From contig JAQWGO010000112.1 of assembly GCA_029238175.1 (NCBI GenBank), forward strand, positions 1 through 58,879: DNA of 58,879 nt. The letters run 5' to 3'. This DNA comes from Henriciella sp. GTDB lineage: Bacteria > Pseudomonadota > Alphaproteobacteria > Caulobacterales > Hyphomonadaceae. The notes below the pieces were generated by a model. The model ran no database searches, was not told the origin of the DNA, and saw only the letters and a program-made list of their open reading frames with translations. This document shows, piece after piece, positions 9,310-17,015 of this stretch. Made by a program: the position numbers and the translations under genes. Position 1 is the stretch's first letter; the number at the start of each line of letters is the position of its first letter.

Positions 9310-10248
9310 TTATTTCTGACCGCCCTTGGCAGTTTTCGGTGCCGCTTCAAGCGGTTGCCCTTTGAGGCTATCTTGGCGCGCCCAGTCGCTGGCGCGGCGA
9401 CGTGGAACCACGCCTTCCTTAGCAGCAGGGCGAGCTTCCGCTGAGCGACGTTCTACTTTCGCTACAGTTTCTTGCATCTTTTCCAGCACCGCTTCAGCTT
9501 TCACAGGCTCGATAACGACTTCAGGAGCTGGCGCTGGCTTGGCAACAGGCGCTGATGGACGAACGGATGCGTTGAAGAACAAATCCCAGTACTTAGAGAA
9601 GACCTTCTGGCGGCCCTGCAATGTTCGCAGGTTCTTCACCTCAGAGTTTGACGTCAGCTTGGCGCCTTCAATACGAACACGGTTTTCTTGGCGAACATAC
9701 TGAACGAAACCATTGTAACGACGCGCTGCGGCTTTGTTCATTTCAAACTGAATCTCGCCAACGCCCTCGCGCTTGCCATCCGCTCCATCGGACAGAGAGT
9801 TGCGGTGCTTATAGGTCATGAACGGCCACTCAAGCTTAGAGAACTCAATCAGCGTGTTGCTCTCAACTTCGAGATTTTCGTTCAAGCTGTAGCCTGAGAA
9901 AATAAAGCCTTTACCATCAGGCTGGATGTCGATCACGGACAGGCGCTTGTGATCTTCACCTTTTTCAGACTGCAGCCATGTGCCTTCGAAATAGTATTTG
10001 CCGAGGATCATCCGGCGGACGCTGTTCAAACGGAACAGACTTGGAAAAATTGCTTCTGTCATTGCCAGCCAGAACACGACCATGACCGTCACGGCTCCAG
10101 CAAGCGACCCCCACATTGCAATGCTACCAGCTTCTGTTGACGCCTGAATGGCGCTTGCGAACTGTGGACCTATTAGGGCCAATACAGATAATATGGTGGC
10201 AGCCGAAACCGTGTTCGACACCAACCCAAAACGTGAGTACGGGTTCAT
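9310..10248 (-). CDS. Unknown two-TM protein with a beta-rich cytoplasmic domain
   Basis: Not recognised as a named family. The 312 residues divide into an N-terminal pair of hydrophobic helices (about 12-35 and 43-67), a central domain (about 78-215) with many short beta-prone strands (GKYYFEGTWLQSE, RLSVIDIQPDGKGFIFSGYS, VGEIQFEMNKAAARRYNGFV), and a low-complexity tail rich in Pro, Ala, Lys and Arg. Two TM helices followed by a beta-barrel-like domain is the layout of Cap15-type CBASS effectors, but there is no CD-NTase, protease or other defence gene nearby, so this is only architectural likeness. The upstream region holds two CtrA-type boxes, one oriented toward this gene. The start ATG follows GGAGAGGGGATA. 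A terminator lies downstream. Confidence 0.6.
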   Translation of the reverse strand: MNPYSRFGLVSNTVSAATILSVLALIGPQFASAIQASTEAGSIAMWGSLAGAVTVMVVFWLAMTEAIFPSLFRLNSVRRMILGKYYFEGTWLQSEKGEDHKRLSVIDIQPDGKGFIFSGYSLNENLEVESNTLIEFSKLEWPFMTYKHRNSLSDGADGKREGVGEIQFEMNKAAARRYNGFVQYVRQENRVRIEGAKLTSNSEVKNLRTLQGRQKVFSKYWDLFFNASVRPSAPVAKPAPAPEVVIEPVKAEAVLEKMQETVAKVERRSAEARPAAKEGVVPRRRASDWARQDSLKGQPLEAAPKTAKGGQK

Positions 10249-10308
10249 TATCCCCTCTCCTTTAGCTCATTGATTTTATTGGAAACTCGGAGGCTTCTGC
10301 GCTCCTCA

Positions 10309-10342
10309 GTTAACGTTTTATTAAGCTTAACAAGGGGTTAAC
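10309..10342. promoter_or_regulatory. Two CtrA-type boxes (TTAA-N7-TTAAC)
   Basis: Box 1, on the minus strand, is TTAA-N7-TTAAC spanning 10324 to 10309. Box 2, on the plus strand, is TTAA-CAAGGGG-TTAAC at 10327-10342. Both match the full CtrA consensus of Caulobacterales and related alphaproteobacteria and lie between the divergent genes at 10248 and 10520. CtrA is the cell-cycle master regulator. Box 1 lies 61 bases upstream of the 312-aa protein's start codon, a sensible place for control. Confidence 0.6.
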
Positions 10343-10354
10343 TCAACGCCCAAT

Positions 10355-10385
10355 AGGTTAACAAACTGCGCGCTTTTGTTAACCT
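10355..10385. repeat. 11-bp perfect inverted repeat containing GTTAAC
   Basis: Arms AGGTTAACAAA (10355-10365) and TTTGTTAACCT (10375-10385) flank the 9-base spacer CTGCGCGCT. Each arm contains the palindrome GTTAAC, so protein-binding half-sites recur four or more times between 10309 and 10385. There is no T-run, so a terminator is unlikely. It is probably an operator or further CtrA half-sites. Confidence 0.6.
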
Positions 10386-10519
10386 CTTGAGAACGAAAAC
10401 CGACCAAACTATTAACATTGGTTGCATCCCCAACTGCTTCGCTGCGCCGCAGCATTTTGCCGTGACTCTTATAGGGGGGTGACCTAGATTGAGATCATAG
10501 AACAGTTGGAGGAACGGTC

Positions 10520-12205
10520 ATGGACGGAATGGCAGATGTTAAAGCAAGCGCGGTGATTGAAAATCTGACCGCCACCCTGACCGAAGCAATATCCGCTGCT
10601 GATACTTATAAGTCAGCCCTACGCACCAAGATTGATGCGATCCTTGCGCCGGAAGGCAAAGTCGACCGCAAAGCCTTTGCTGCCCACCAACATATTGCCC
10701 ACGGCTTTGCGTGGATCGTCACAACGATTGAGACCCTACGCGAAACCGCCAATTGGGCCATTCGTCTCGAAGAAGAGAGCAAGTTTGGAGAGATTGAAGC
10801 CCTCCTGACCCAAATCCTGTTTTCTGAATACCTCGCCCAGCTTGCGACTGGCGTTGCCATGAACCAAGGCGAGGTGATCCGTCCTCACGAGCTTGGCACA
10901 GCAACTGAAGCCGCCGCGCTTGCATCGGCACCCGCCGTCCAAACCCTCATCACGCTGGGCAAAAGCCCTGCCGCGATGGCCGCCGCTGCGACCCACCTGC
11001 CAGACAGCCTCTCACGCGCCACCGTAGAGAATACGGGCGAAGACGAAACAATGACGATGATCCGCGATCAGTTCCGTCGCTACACCGATGACAAGATCGT
11101 TCCATACGCCCACGAATGGCACCTCAACAATGACTATATTCCAATGGATGTGGTGAATGAGATGGCAGAGCTTGGCGTCTTTGGCCTCACTATCCCGGAA
11201 GAGCATGGCGGCCTCGGCATGGGCAAAACGGCCATGTGCGTCGTTTCCGAAGAACTCTCGCGCGGTTATATCGGCACCGGCTCCCTCGGCACACGTTCAG
11301 AAATCGCAGCTGAACTTATTATCATCGGCGGCACACAAGAACAAAAAGAGAGATACCTCCCTGCCATTGCATCTGGTGAAATCTTGCCAACCGCTGTCTT
11401 CACCGAACCCAATACAGGCTCCGATCTCGGCTCTCTACGCACGCGCGCTGTGAAAGATGGTGAGACCTACAAGATCACGGGCAACAAGACATGGATCACC
11501 CACCCGGTCCGCGCTGACTTGATGACGGTTCTCGCCCGCACAAATCCAGAAACCACTAATTTCTCTGGCCTCTCAATGTTCTTGGCGGAAAAGCCGCGCG
11601 GCACTGACGAGACACTATTCCCAGCCGACGGCATGACCGGCGGTGAGATTGAAGTCCTCGGCTATCGTGGCATGAAGGAATACGAAATCGGCTTTGATGA
11701 ATTTGAAGTCCCCGCTAAAAACCTGCTCGGTGAAACCGAAGGCATGGGCTTCAAACACTTGATGGAAACGTTCGAGTCTGCGCGCATCCAAACGGCCGCG
11801 CGCGCTGTTGGCGTCGCCCAATGCGCCTTAGAACTCGGCCTGCAATATGCGCTGGACCGTAGCCAGTTTGGCCAGCCCATCTTTAACTTCCCGCGCGTAT
11901 CAAACAAGCTTGTGATGATGGCGGCTGAGCTGATCGGCATTCGCCAGCTCACCTATTTCTCTGCGCGTCAGAAAGATAATGACAAACGCTGCGACTTAGA
12001 GGCTGGCATGGCCAAAATGCTCGCCGCCCGCGCCGCATGGGCCGCCGCTGACAACGCCCTGCAAATCCACGGCGGCAACGGCTTCGCCCTAGAATACCCA
12101 ATCAGCCGCGTCCTACAGGATGCGCGTATCCTGAACATTTTCGAAGGTGCTGGCGAAGTTCAAGCAATGGTCATTGCACGGCGGGTTATGTCAGAGGCGA
12201 ATTGA
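10520..12205 (+). CDS. mcd: (2S)-methylsuccinyl-CoA dehydrogenase
   Basis: A 561-residue acyl-CoA dehydrogenase with an N-terminal helical extension of about 165 residues. That length and layout are typical of Mcd, which oxidises (2S)-methylsuccinyl-CoA to mesaconyl-CoA in the ethylmalonyl-CoA pathway for acetyl-CoA assimilation. FAD and substrate motifs include FGLTIPEEHGGLGMGKTAM, FTEPNTGSDLGSLRTRAVKD and ALQIHGGNGFALEYPISRV. The catalytic Glu is near 542 in ILNIFEGAGEVQ. GGAGG ends seven bases before ATG 10520. Other genes of the pathway (ccr, ecm, mcl, mch) are absent from the window. A plain acyl-CoA dehydrogenase is the alternative, but the extension argues against it. A terminator follows at 12291. 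Confidence 0.85.
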   Translation: MDGMADVKASAVIENLTATLTEAISAADTYKSALRTKIDAILAPEGKVDRKAFAAHQHIAHGFAWIVTTIETLRETANWAIRLEEESKFGEIEALLTQILFSEYLAQLATGVAMNQGEVIRPHELGTATEAAALASAPAVQTLITLGKSPAAMAAAATHLPDSLSRATVENTGEDETMTMIRDQFRRYTDDKIVPYAHEWHLNNDYIPMDVVNEMAELGVFGLTIPEEHGGLGMGKTAMCVVSEELSRGYIGTGSLGTRSEIAAELIIIGGTQEQKERYLPAIASGEILPTAVFTEPNTGSDLGSLRTRAVKDGETYKITGNKTWITHPVRADLMTVLARTNPETTNFSGLSMFLAEKPRGTDETLFPADGMTGGEIEVLGYRGMKEYEIGFDEFEVPAKNLLGETEGMGFKHLMETFESARIQTAARAVGVAQCALELGLQYALDRSQFGQPIFNFPRVSNKLVMMAAELIGIRQLTYFSARQKDNDKRCDLEAGMAKMLAARAAWAAADNALQIHGGNGFALEYPISRVLQDARILNIFEGAGEVQAMVIARRVMSEAN

Positions 12206-12290
12206 GCTAGGGCGATAGCGGACGAGTAACAAAACAAAAGACTCTCAAGAGAGAGGCCACAAGCTATCAATGAAGGGGATCGATAGTTGC

Positions 12291-12322
12291 AAAGCCCGGT
12301 GCGCAAGCGCCGGGCTTTTTTT
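12291..12322 (+). terminator. Terminator after mcd
   Basis: Stem AAAGCCCGG (12291-12299) with CCGGGCTTT (12310-12318), followed by a run of T. It lies between mcd and the convergent RDD gene. Confidence 0.9.
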
Positions 12323-12327
12323 CAGTA

Positions 12328-12942
12328 TCAGAACAAGGCCACTGCCCGCGTACCACCCACACGGTCCCACCAATACTCACCTTTAAAAGAATCCGCTTCC
12401 TTCACAAACCAGCCCCAAAAAAACACTGTGGCCAATGCAACGTATCCAGCAAACATTCCAAGTATATAACGCTGCGCATCCGAGGCATCTGATGAGTCCA
12501 TAGTTTTATACCCCATCACATAATGTCCTAAGGTCGAACGCTGCAATCTTTTGTGAACCCAAAAGTAGCCCAGAAAAGATACCCAAACGCCTATGCCAAC
12601 GAATATGTTGAACCCTGTAGACTGCAGCAATTCTAAAACTTCCTCTGGTCCGCGCAGGCGACCTGTAAACAGCCATGCCGTGCAAACGCTCATTGTAAGA
12701 ATCAAACCAATACTTCCAGCAAGTGATACTTGGTAGTCGATGCAGAACGCTAAAAAGCGCCTCCAGATATTAACTGGTTTCGTTCGGTCCCCGTTCTGCG
12801 CCTTCGGCCGCCAAAAGATGCACAAGACGCCAACAAAGCTAGCAATCCCAAGCGCTAACCAATTGCCATAGGGTAGGTATTGGGAAACAACAAAACCTAC
12901 TAATGCAGCCAGAAGGATGAGAAAAACGGCTGGCCTACTCAC
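12328..12942 (-). CDS. RDD-family inner-membrane protein
   Basis: A 204-residue membrane protein with about five hydrophobic helices. The RDD signature is visible as NIWRRFLAFCIDYQVSLAGS, with the Arg and the helix Asp, and later STLGHYVMGYKTM, the second conserved segment of the family. RDD proteins have been tied to ion transport in a few cases, but most are uncharacterised. Its start overlaps the stop of the upstream YeeE-type gene by four bases (12939-12942), so it is the last gene of a three-gene leftward operon. Whether it works with the permease halves is unknown. Confidence 0.75.
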   Translation of the reverse strand: MSRPAVFLILLAALVGFVVSQYLPYGNWLALGIASFVGVLCIFWRPKAQNGDRTKPVNIWRRFLAFCIDYQVSLAGSIGLILTMSVCTAWLFTGRLRGPEEVLELLQSTGFNIFVGIGVWVSFLGYFWVHKRLQRSTLGHYVMGYKTMDSSDASDAQRYILGMFAGYVALATVFFWGWFVKEADSFKGEYWWDRVGGTRAVALF

Positions 12943-13346
12943 CCCCGAACGACCTTCGCCCCGATTAATCCCACCAACATCGCCACCACAAAGGCCAACA
13001 CCTCAGCGCCGCCAAAGCTGAGCGCCGTTAAAGCTGGTCCGGGGCACAGGCCGACCAGTCCCCATCCTGCGCCAAACAGGACTGCACCGCCCATTAAGCT
13101 GGTATCAATCTTGCGATTTTCTGGCACATGAAAGCGCGTTTCAAACGCTGGTGACTTGGCCCGCCAGACAAGGCGATATCCAATTCCCGTAACGACCAGG
13201 GCCGCGCCCATAACCAGCGCTAAAGATGGGTCCCAATTCCCAAACACATCCAGAAACGCAATAACCTTTGCCGGGTTGACCATTTGCGACAGGATCAGGC
13301 CAAACCCAAATACCAAACCGCTTAGCAATGCTGCAAAAATCTTCAT
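12939..13346 (-). CDS. YeeE/YedE-family permease half (C-terminal type, DUF6691-like)
   Basis: A 135-residue membrane protein with about four helices. Recognisable features are FGLILSQMVNPAKVIAFLDV, WDPSLALVMGAALVVTGIGY and GLVGLCPGPALTAL, the CPGP cysteine being conserved in YeeE/YedE transporters. These proteins move thiosulfate or related reduced sulfur species across the inner membrane. The family is often split into two half-size proteins encoded side by side, as here; the partner begins one base upstream. The usual neighbours BigR and persulfide dioxygenase are absent, so the substrate is inferred from family only. Confidence 0.82.
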   Translation of the reverse strand: MKIFAALLSGLVFGFGLILSQMVNPAKVIAFLDVFGNWDPSLALVMGAALVVTGIGYRLVWRAKSPAFETRFHVPENRKIDTSLMGGAVLFGAGWGLVGLCPGPALTALSFGGAEVLAFVVAMLVGLIGAKVVRG

Positions 13347-13347
13347 C

Positions 13348-13776
13348 TCACGCCCCCATCACAAGTGGGCGGATCAGCGCAACAACGGCCATTCCAGCAC
13401 CCATAAAAATCAAAGTCGCGACGATAGACCGGGGCGACAGACGGGAAATACCGCAAACACCATGCCCGCTGGTACAGCCGCTACCGATCCCCGTACCAAC
13501 CCCAACCAGCAGGCCGCCAATCACAATCGCCGGCCAATCGGGCATACCCTCAACCTTCGGAGCTTGCCCGCCAAACGCCGTCCAAACAAATGGCGACACA
13601 ATCAGACCGCCAACAAAAACGGCGCGCCAAATCCGCTCACTATTCTCACCCGCCAGCGCACCGGAAACAATACCGCTAATTCCGGCAATCCGCCCATTCG
13701 CCGCCATAAGAATGACCGCGGCAAGCCCAATCAGACCGCCCCCAATCAAAGCACTTATCGGTGTAAAATTTTCCAT
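13348..13776 (-). CDS. YeeE/YedE-family permease half (N-terminal type)
   Basis: The 142-residue partner of the gene just downstream. The signature segment GIGSGCTSGHGVCGISRLSP carries the conserved Cys residues that pass thiosulfate or persulfide through the channel; GGGLIGLAAVILMAANGRIA is the first helix. The start ATG follows AGGGAGC, and a TATAAT hexamer lies 30 bases further upstream. The stop (TGA) is one base from the ATG of the next gene, so the two halves are made together. The exact sulfur substrate is not shown by the sequence. Confidence 0.85.
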   Translation of the reverse strand: MENFTPISALIGGGLIGLAAVILMAANGRIAGISGIVSGALAGENSERIWRAVFVGGLIVSPFVWTAFGGQAPKVEGMPDWPAIVIGGLLVGVGTGIGSGCTSGHGVCGISRLSPRSIVATLIFMGAGMAVVALIRPLVMGA

Positions 13777-13805
13777 GCGGACTGCTCCCTGTTTCCGAAC
13801 TGAGG

Positions 13806-13811
13806 ATTATA
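13806..13811 (-). promoter_or_regulatory. Possible -10 box for the permease operon
   Basis: TATAAT on the minus strand, 30 bases upstream of the first permease ATG. No clear -35 with standard spacing was found, so this is weak support for a promoter here. Confidence 0.3.
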
Positions 13812-14020
13812 GATGGCCAACCTTGCCTGTATTCGCAACACTAGGCCACAAACACCTCGACGGAAAGCTTACGCATCTAGGCTCCCTCCATTCCGAACGA
13901 CGCTCTCTCACTAAACAAAACTTAATTGACCCACTCATTGCTCAAGGGTTGAGTGACGAAAATACAAATGCAGCAACCGTGAAAACAGTAATAAATATAT
14001 TCGATTTCTGAAATCAGGCC

Positions 14021-15337
14021 ATGACCATGAAAATCCAAAAATTTGCAGCCATTATTGCTGTAGTTTTGTTTAGCTCCTTCTGGATGAATTCAGCAATTGC
14101 TCAATCAAACAGCGAATCTATCATATTACTCAATGCAAGGCTGATAGATGGTAATGGCGATACCCCCAAAGAAAACGTATCGATCCTTATCCAAGATGGC
14201 ATAATCAAGACGATCTCCGATACCCCCATCAGCTCAAAAACCACGAGAGTCATCGATGTCGCGGGAAAGACAGTTATGCCCGGCCTCGCTGACATGCATA
14301 TCCATATCACCTCCAGCTGGGACGGAGATGGCTTCAACCTGCTTGGCTATAAAGAACAATTGAATGCTATGCTTTACGCTGGGGTCACGCAAATCCATCA
14401 AGAAATAGAATCGGGTCGCTTGTCCGGGCCTCAATTTTTATACTTAGGGCCGCTAGTCGATGGCCCAGACCCAAACTGGCCAGATATCTCTTATTCACTG
14501 GCGTCTCAGACACAGGCCAGTCGAATTGTGAACCATCTGCACAAGAGCGGCGTGCACGGGGTGAAAGCCTATGGCGGCCTATCTAGCCCAGAAGTTCGAT
14601 CCCTTATCCATGCCGCGCGTGAAGTTGACTTGCCTGTCTTTGTCGATCTTTGGGTTCGAATTGGCGCAGAGCATATCATAACATCGGGTCTTCGTGGCTT
14701 GGCTCACCCTCCACGCCGCGTGACCCCTGAAATCCTGACTACAATGAAACAACGCGATGTGTATGTCATGACGACTCTTTCGGGATATGAATCCATCCTG
14801 AGATTTAAGGAACGTGGTCTTCTAGATAACCCACTCATAGACTCAACAATTGCGCCTGAACGCCTGAGCAGAATGCGAGCTGTCGCTGGCGAAGATTTGA
14901 CCGATGGAGAGAAAGAAGAGTACGGGTGGCGGCGCGAATTTCTAGACCAGATGATGGATCATATTCGGCAAGTTCACGAAGCGGGCATTCCGGTCGTCGC
15001 GGGCACGGATGGCCCAACCAAAGGTGTGTTCCTCGGCGAAGGGCTCCACCGCGAGCTTGAGCTTTTAGTTGAAGCAGGCCTGACTCCACTAGAAGCCATA
15101 AGCGCGGCGACACGCAACGGTGCGATGATGATGAAAGCAGAAGATGAATGGGGAACCATCGAAGCCGGAAAACGCGCGGACCTGCTAGTTATCGATGGCC
15201 GCCCAGATCAAACAATTTCAGACACTCGAAACATTGTGACAGTGATTCAGGCCGGACGCCTGATTGATCGTAATGACCTAAAGTCCCGGGTTATTGATAG
15301 CAAAGATGTCCACGATTTCGTACCGACAGAAAACTAG
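14021..15337 (+). CDS. Secreted metal-dependent amidohydrolase
   Basis: A 438-residue amidohydrolase-superfamily enzyme with an N-terminal signal peptide (MKIQKFAAIIAVVLFSSFWM, cleavage near AIAQ), hence periplasmic or exported. Metal-ligand motifs are GLADMHIHIT (His-x-His), HGVKAYGG (candidate carboxylated Lys), GLAHPPRR (His) and VVAGTDGPT (Asp). The C-terminal small domain has the usual WGTIEAGKRADLLVIDGRP. Family members hydrolyse cyclic amides, dipeptides or organic esters; the substrate here is unknown. ATG 14021 and ATG 14027 both precede the signal peptide. No operon partner: the next gene is convergent, seven bases away. Confidence 0.85.
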   Translation: MTMKIQKFAAIIAVVLFSSFWMNSAIAQSNSESIILLNARLIDGNGDTPKENVSILIQDGIIKTISDTPISSKTTRVIDVAGKTVMPGLADMHIHITSSWDGDGFNLLGYKEQLNAMLYAGVTQIHQEIESGRLSGPQFLYLGPLVDGPDPNWPDISYSLASQTQASRIVNHLHKSGVHGVKAYGGLSSPEVRSLIHAAREVDLPVFVDLWVRIGAEHIITSGLRGLAHPPRRVTPEILTTMKQRDVYVMTTLSGYESILRFKERGLLDNPLIDSTIAPERLSRMRAVAGEDLTDGEKEEYGWRREFLDQMMDHIRQVHEAGIPVVAGTDGPTKGVFLGEGLHRELELLVEAGLTPLEAISAATRNGAMMMKAEDEWGTIEAGKRADLLVIDGRPDQTISDTRNIVTVIQAGRLIDRNDLKSRVIDSKDVHDFVPTEN

Positions 15338-15344
15338 GCACGCA

Positions 15345-16940
15345 TCATTCCAGCAAACCACTTTGGCGCAATATCGCTAGCGCGGGCTCAAGGTGATCCT
15401 GATACTGCTTCCAACGCCCTATTGCCGACTTATAGATCGGCTTTCGAACTTGCGCGACGCTCGCTGTTGCGACAGGGGCTGCATTGTTCTGAAAGTCCAA
15501 GCAATCTTGCTCAAATGGCAATCCACAATGCGCTAAAAGTCGCCGTATTTCATTCTCAGGCTGATCGACCAATCGCTCGTAATCCATCACAGTAAACCGA
15601 GATGATGGAAGAGCTCGAACATAGACGTCTACCAATTCGTTGAATGCAACGACATAGTTCGCCAAGATCTCCAAATCATAGGCATATCGATAGTGAATTG
15701 CGCTAAGCTCAAACAACTGACGATAGATGCTCAAAACGCTATCGGCAGGATGGCGACGCAAGCAGACAATGCGCGCAGTAGGTATGGCTGCGAGAATTGC
15801 AGGTGCGAACATGACGTTAATTGGCATCTTATCGGTGAACCTCTCATCGCCATCCAAAATGGCCTCGATCCTGTCTCGATACAAATCACCGATAGCAAGC
15901 ATATCTGTGCCCGGAGCTTTCAAGAGCATGTTCGCATCGACGATATCTGTTCCGCCACCGCCTAATTGCTCGTGAAAGCTTGCCGCAAACTCCGTACGTT
16001 CTCCGGCAGAAATCATTTCAGAGTGACTCGATAAAATCCGATCAATCAACGTGGTCCCGCTGCGTGGCAAACCGACAATGAAAATTGGGCCTTCAGCAGG
16101 CGTGTCAATGTCATATTCCAATGTCTTGGCAAGTGACTTGGCCGCCGCATAACTAGCTAGATCTTTTTTCTGTCGATTTGGGATATGCGGAAGGATGAGG
16201 GACTTCCCCCTATCCAGCCACGTCATCATGGCGGCCGAATCCCCCAAATCCCCGTAAACTTTCGCAAAGGCATGGGCGATGTTTAGCCCGCCCTCAAGAT
16301 CCTTTGGGTGGCGCTCCCGCCATGCGATCTCTAGCGGTTCTAGGTCATTCTTGTCTGGTGTCTGGGTGCGGATCAAAGTCAGGTGCACTCGCGCTTGAGT
16401 ATAGCTTGGGGCCAGATTGAGTGCGGTTAAATAGGCGCTCTCGGCCCCATCAAAGTCACCCATGAATTGAAGCGTCGATCCTAGGTTAAAAAACACTGAT
16501 GGGTCTTCGGGGGCAACTTCAGATGCTTTGCGATAGAACAATGCGGCATCCGCATGCCGATCTAGCCGGCTCAATGTCGCACCAATAGACGATAGAGTGT
16601 ATCCGTCTTTGGGGTTCAACCGACGTGCAACATCTATGCTCTGCAAAGCCTTTTTAGGCATGTTCAAATTCGTAAAACATCTCGCCAGTTGAACATGCGG
16701 TCCCGGTTCGGGGTGCCCTTTTTCAATTGCAACTTCAAACAGCTTCATCGCCCGCATGAAATCATGGTGCTCATAGGATATAACGCCCATCACATAATAG
16801 GCGTCTGGGGTATCGGCATTCTTTTCAATGATTTGACGACAAGCTGTATGCGCTTCGCGATAACGTTTCTGACCAAGCAATTGCCGTTCGTCATGCAAAG
16901 GTGCAAAGGGGTGCTGAGGCAATGGACTCATCTCCGACAT
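15345..16940 (-). CDS. TPR-repeat protein with a C-terminal sulfotransferase domain
   Basis: The N-terminal half (about residues 15-235) consists of tetratricopeptide repeats, for example AYYVMGVISYEHHDFMRAMK and PSVFFNLGSTLQFMGDFDGA. The C-terminal half is a Sulfotransfer_3-type domain. The PAPS 5'-phosphosulfate loop is IFIVGLPRSGTTLIDRILSS (about residue 290) and the 3'-phosphate segment is ARIVCLRRHPADSVLSIYRQ. It should transfer sulfate from PAPS to a protein or glycan. The frame extends to TTG 16988, but ATG 16940 (MSEMSPLPQ) is the more natural start; neither has a strong ribosome-binding site. It follows priA on the same strand. PAPS would come from the cysD-cysNC products nearby. The acceptor is unknown. 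Confidence 0.82.
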   Translation of the reverse strand: MSEMSPLPQHPFAPLHDERQLLGQKRYREAHTACRQIIEKNADTPDAYYVMGVISYEHHDFMRAMKLFEVAIEKGHPEPGPHVQLARCFTNLNMPKKALQSIDVARRLNPKDGYTLSSIGATLSRLDRHADAALFYRKASEVAPEDPSVFFNLGSTLQFMGDFDGAESAYLTALNLAPSYTQARVHLTLIRTQTPDKNDLEPLEIAWRERHPKDLEGGLNIAHAFAKVYGDLGDSAAMMTWLDRGKSLILPHIPNRQKKDLASYAAAKSLAKTLEYDIDTPAEGPIFIVGLPRSGTTLIDRILSSHSEMISAGERTEFAASFHEQLGGGGTDIVDANMLLKAPGTDMLAIGDLYRDRIEAILDGDERFTDKMPINVMFAPAILAAIPTARIVCLRRHPADSVLSIYRQLFELSAIHYRYAYDLEILANYVVAFNELVDVYVRALPSSRFTVMDYERLVDQPENEIRRLLAHCGLPFEQDCLDFQNNAAPVATASVAQVRKPIYKSAIGRWKQYQDHLEPALAILRQSGLLE

Positions 16941-17015
16941 TTGTACATCATTCGTCTGTCCTATGCAGTTCGCAAGCAGCCAATACAAGCTGTTATACGG
17001 CCGAAGGCTAAGACG

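Noticed and set aside
9310-10248. A CBASS defence system
   Set aside because: There is no CD-NTase, HORMA/TRIP13 or ubiquitin-like gene within the window; only the effector-like layout is seen.
13156-14011. Long plus-strand ORFs of 215 and 227 codons
   Set aside because: They are antisense to the two YeeE/YedE genes and show low-complexity Pro/Thr/Asn/Arg composition typical of shadow frames.
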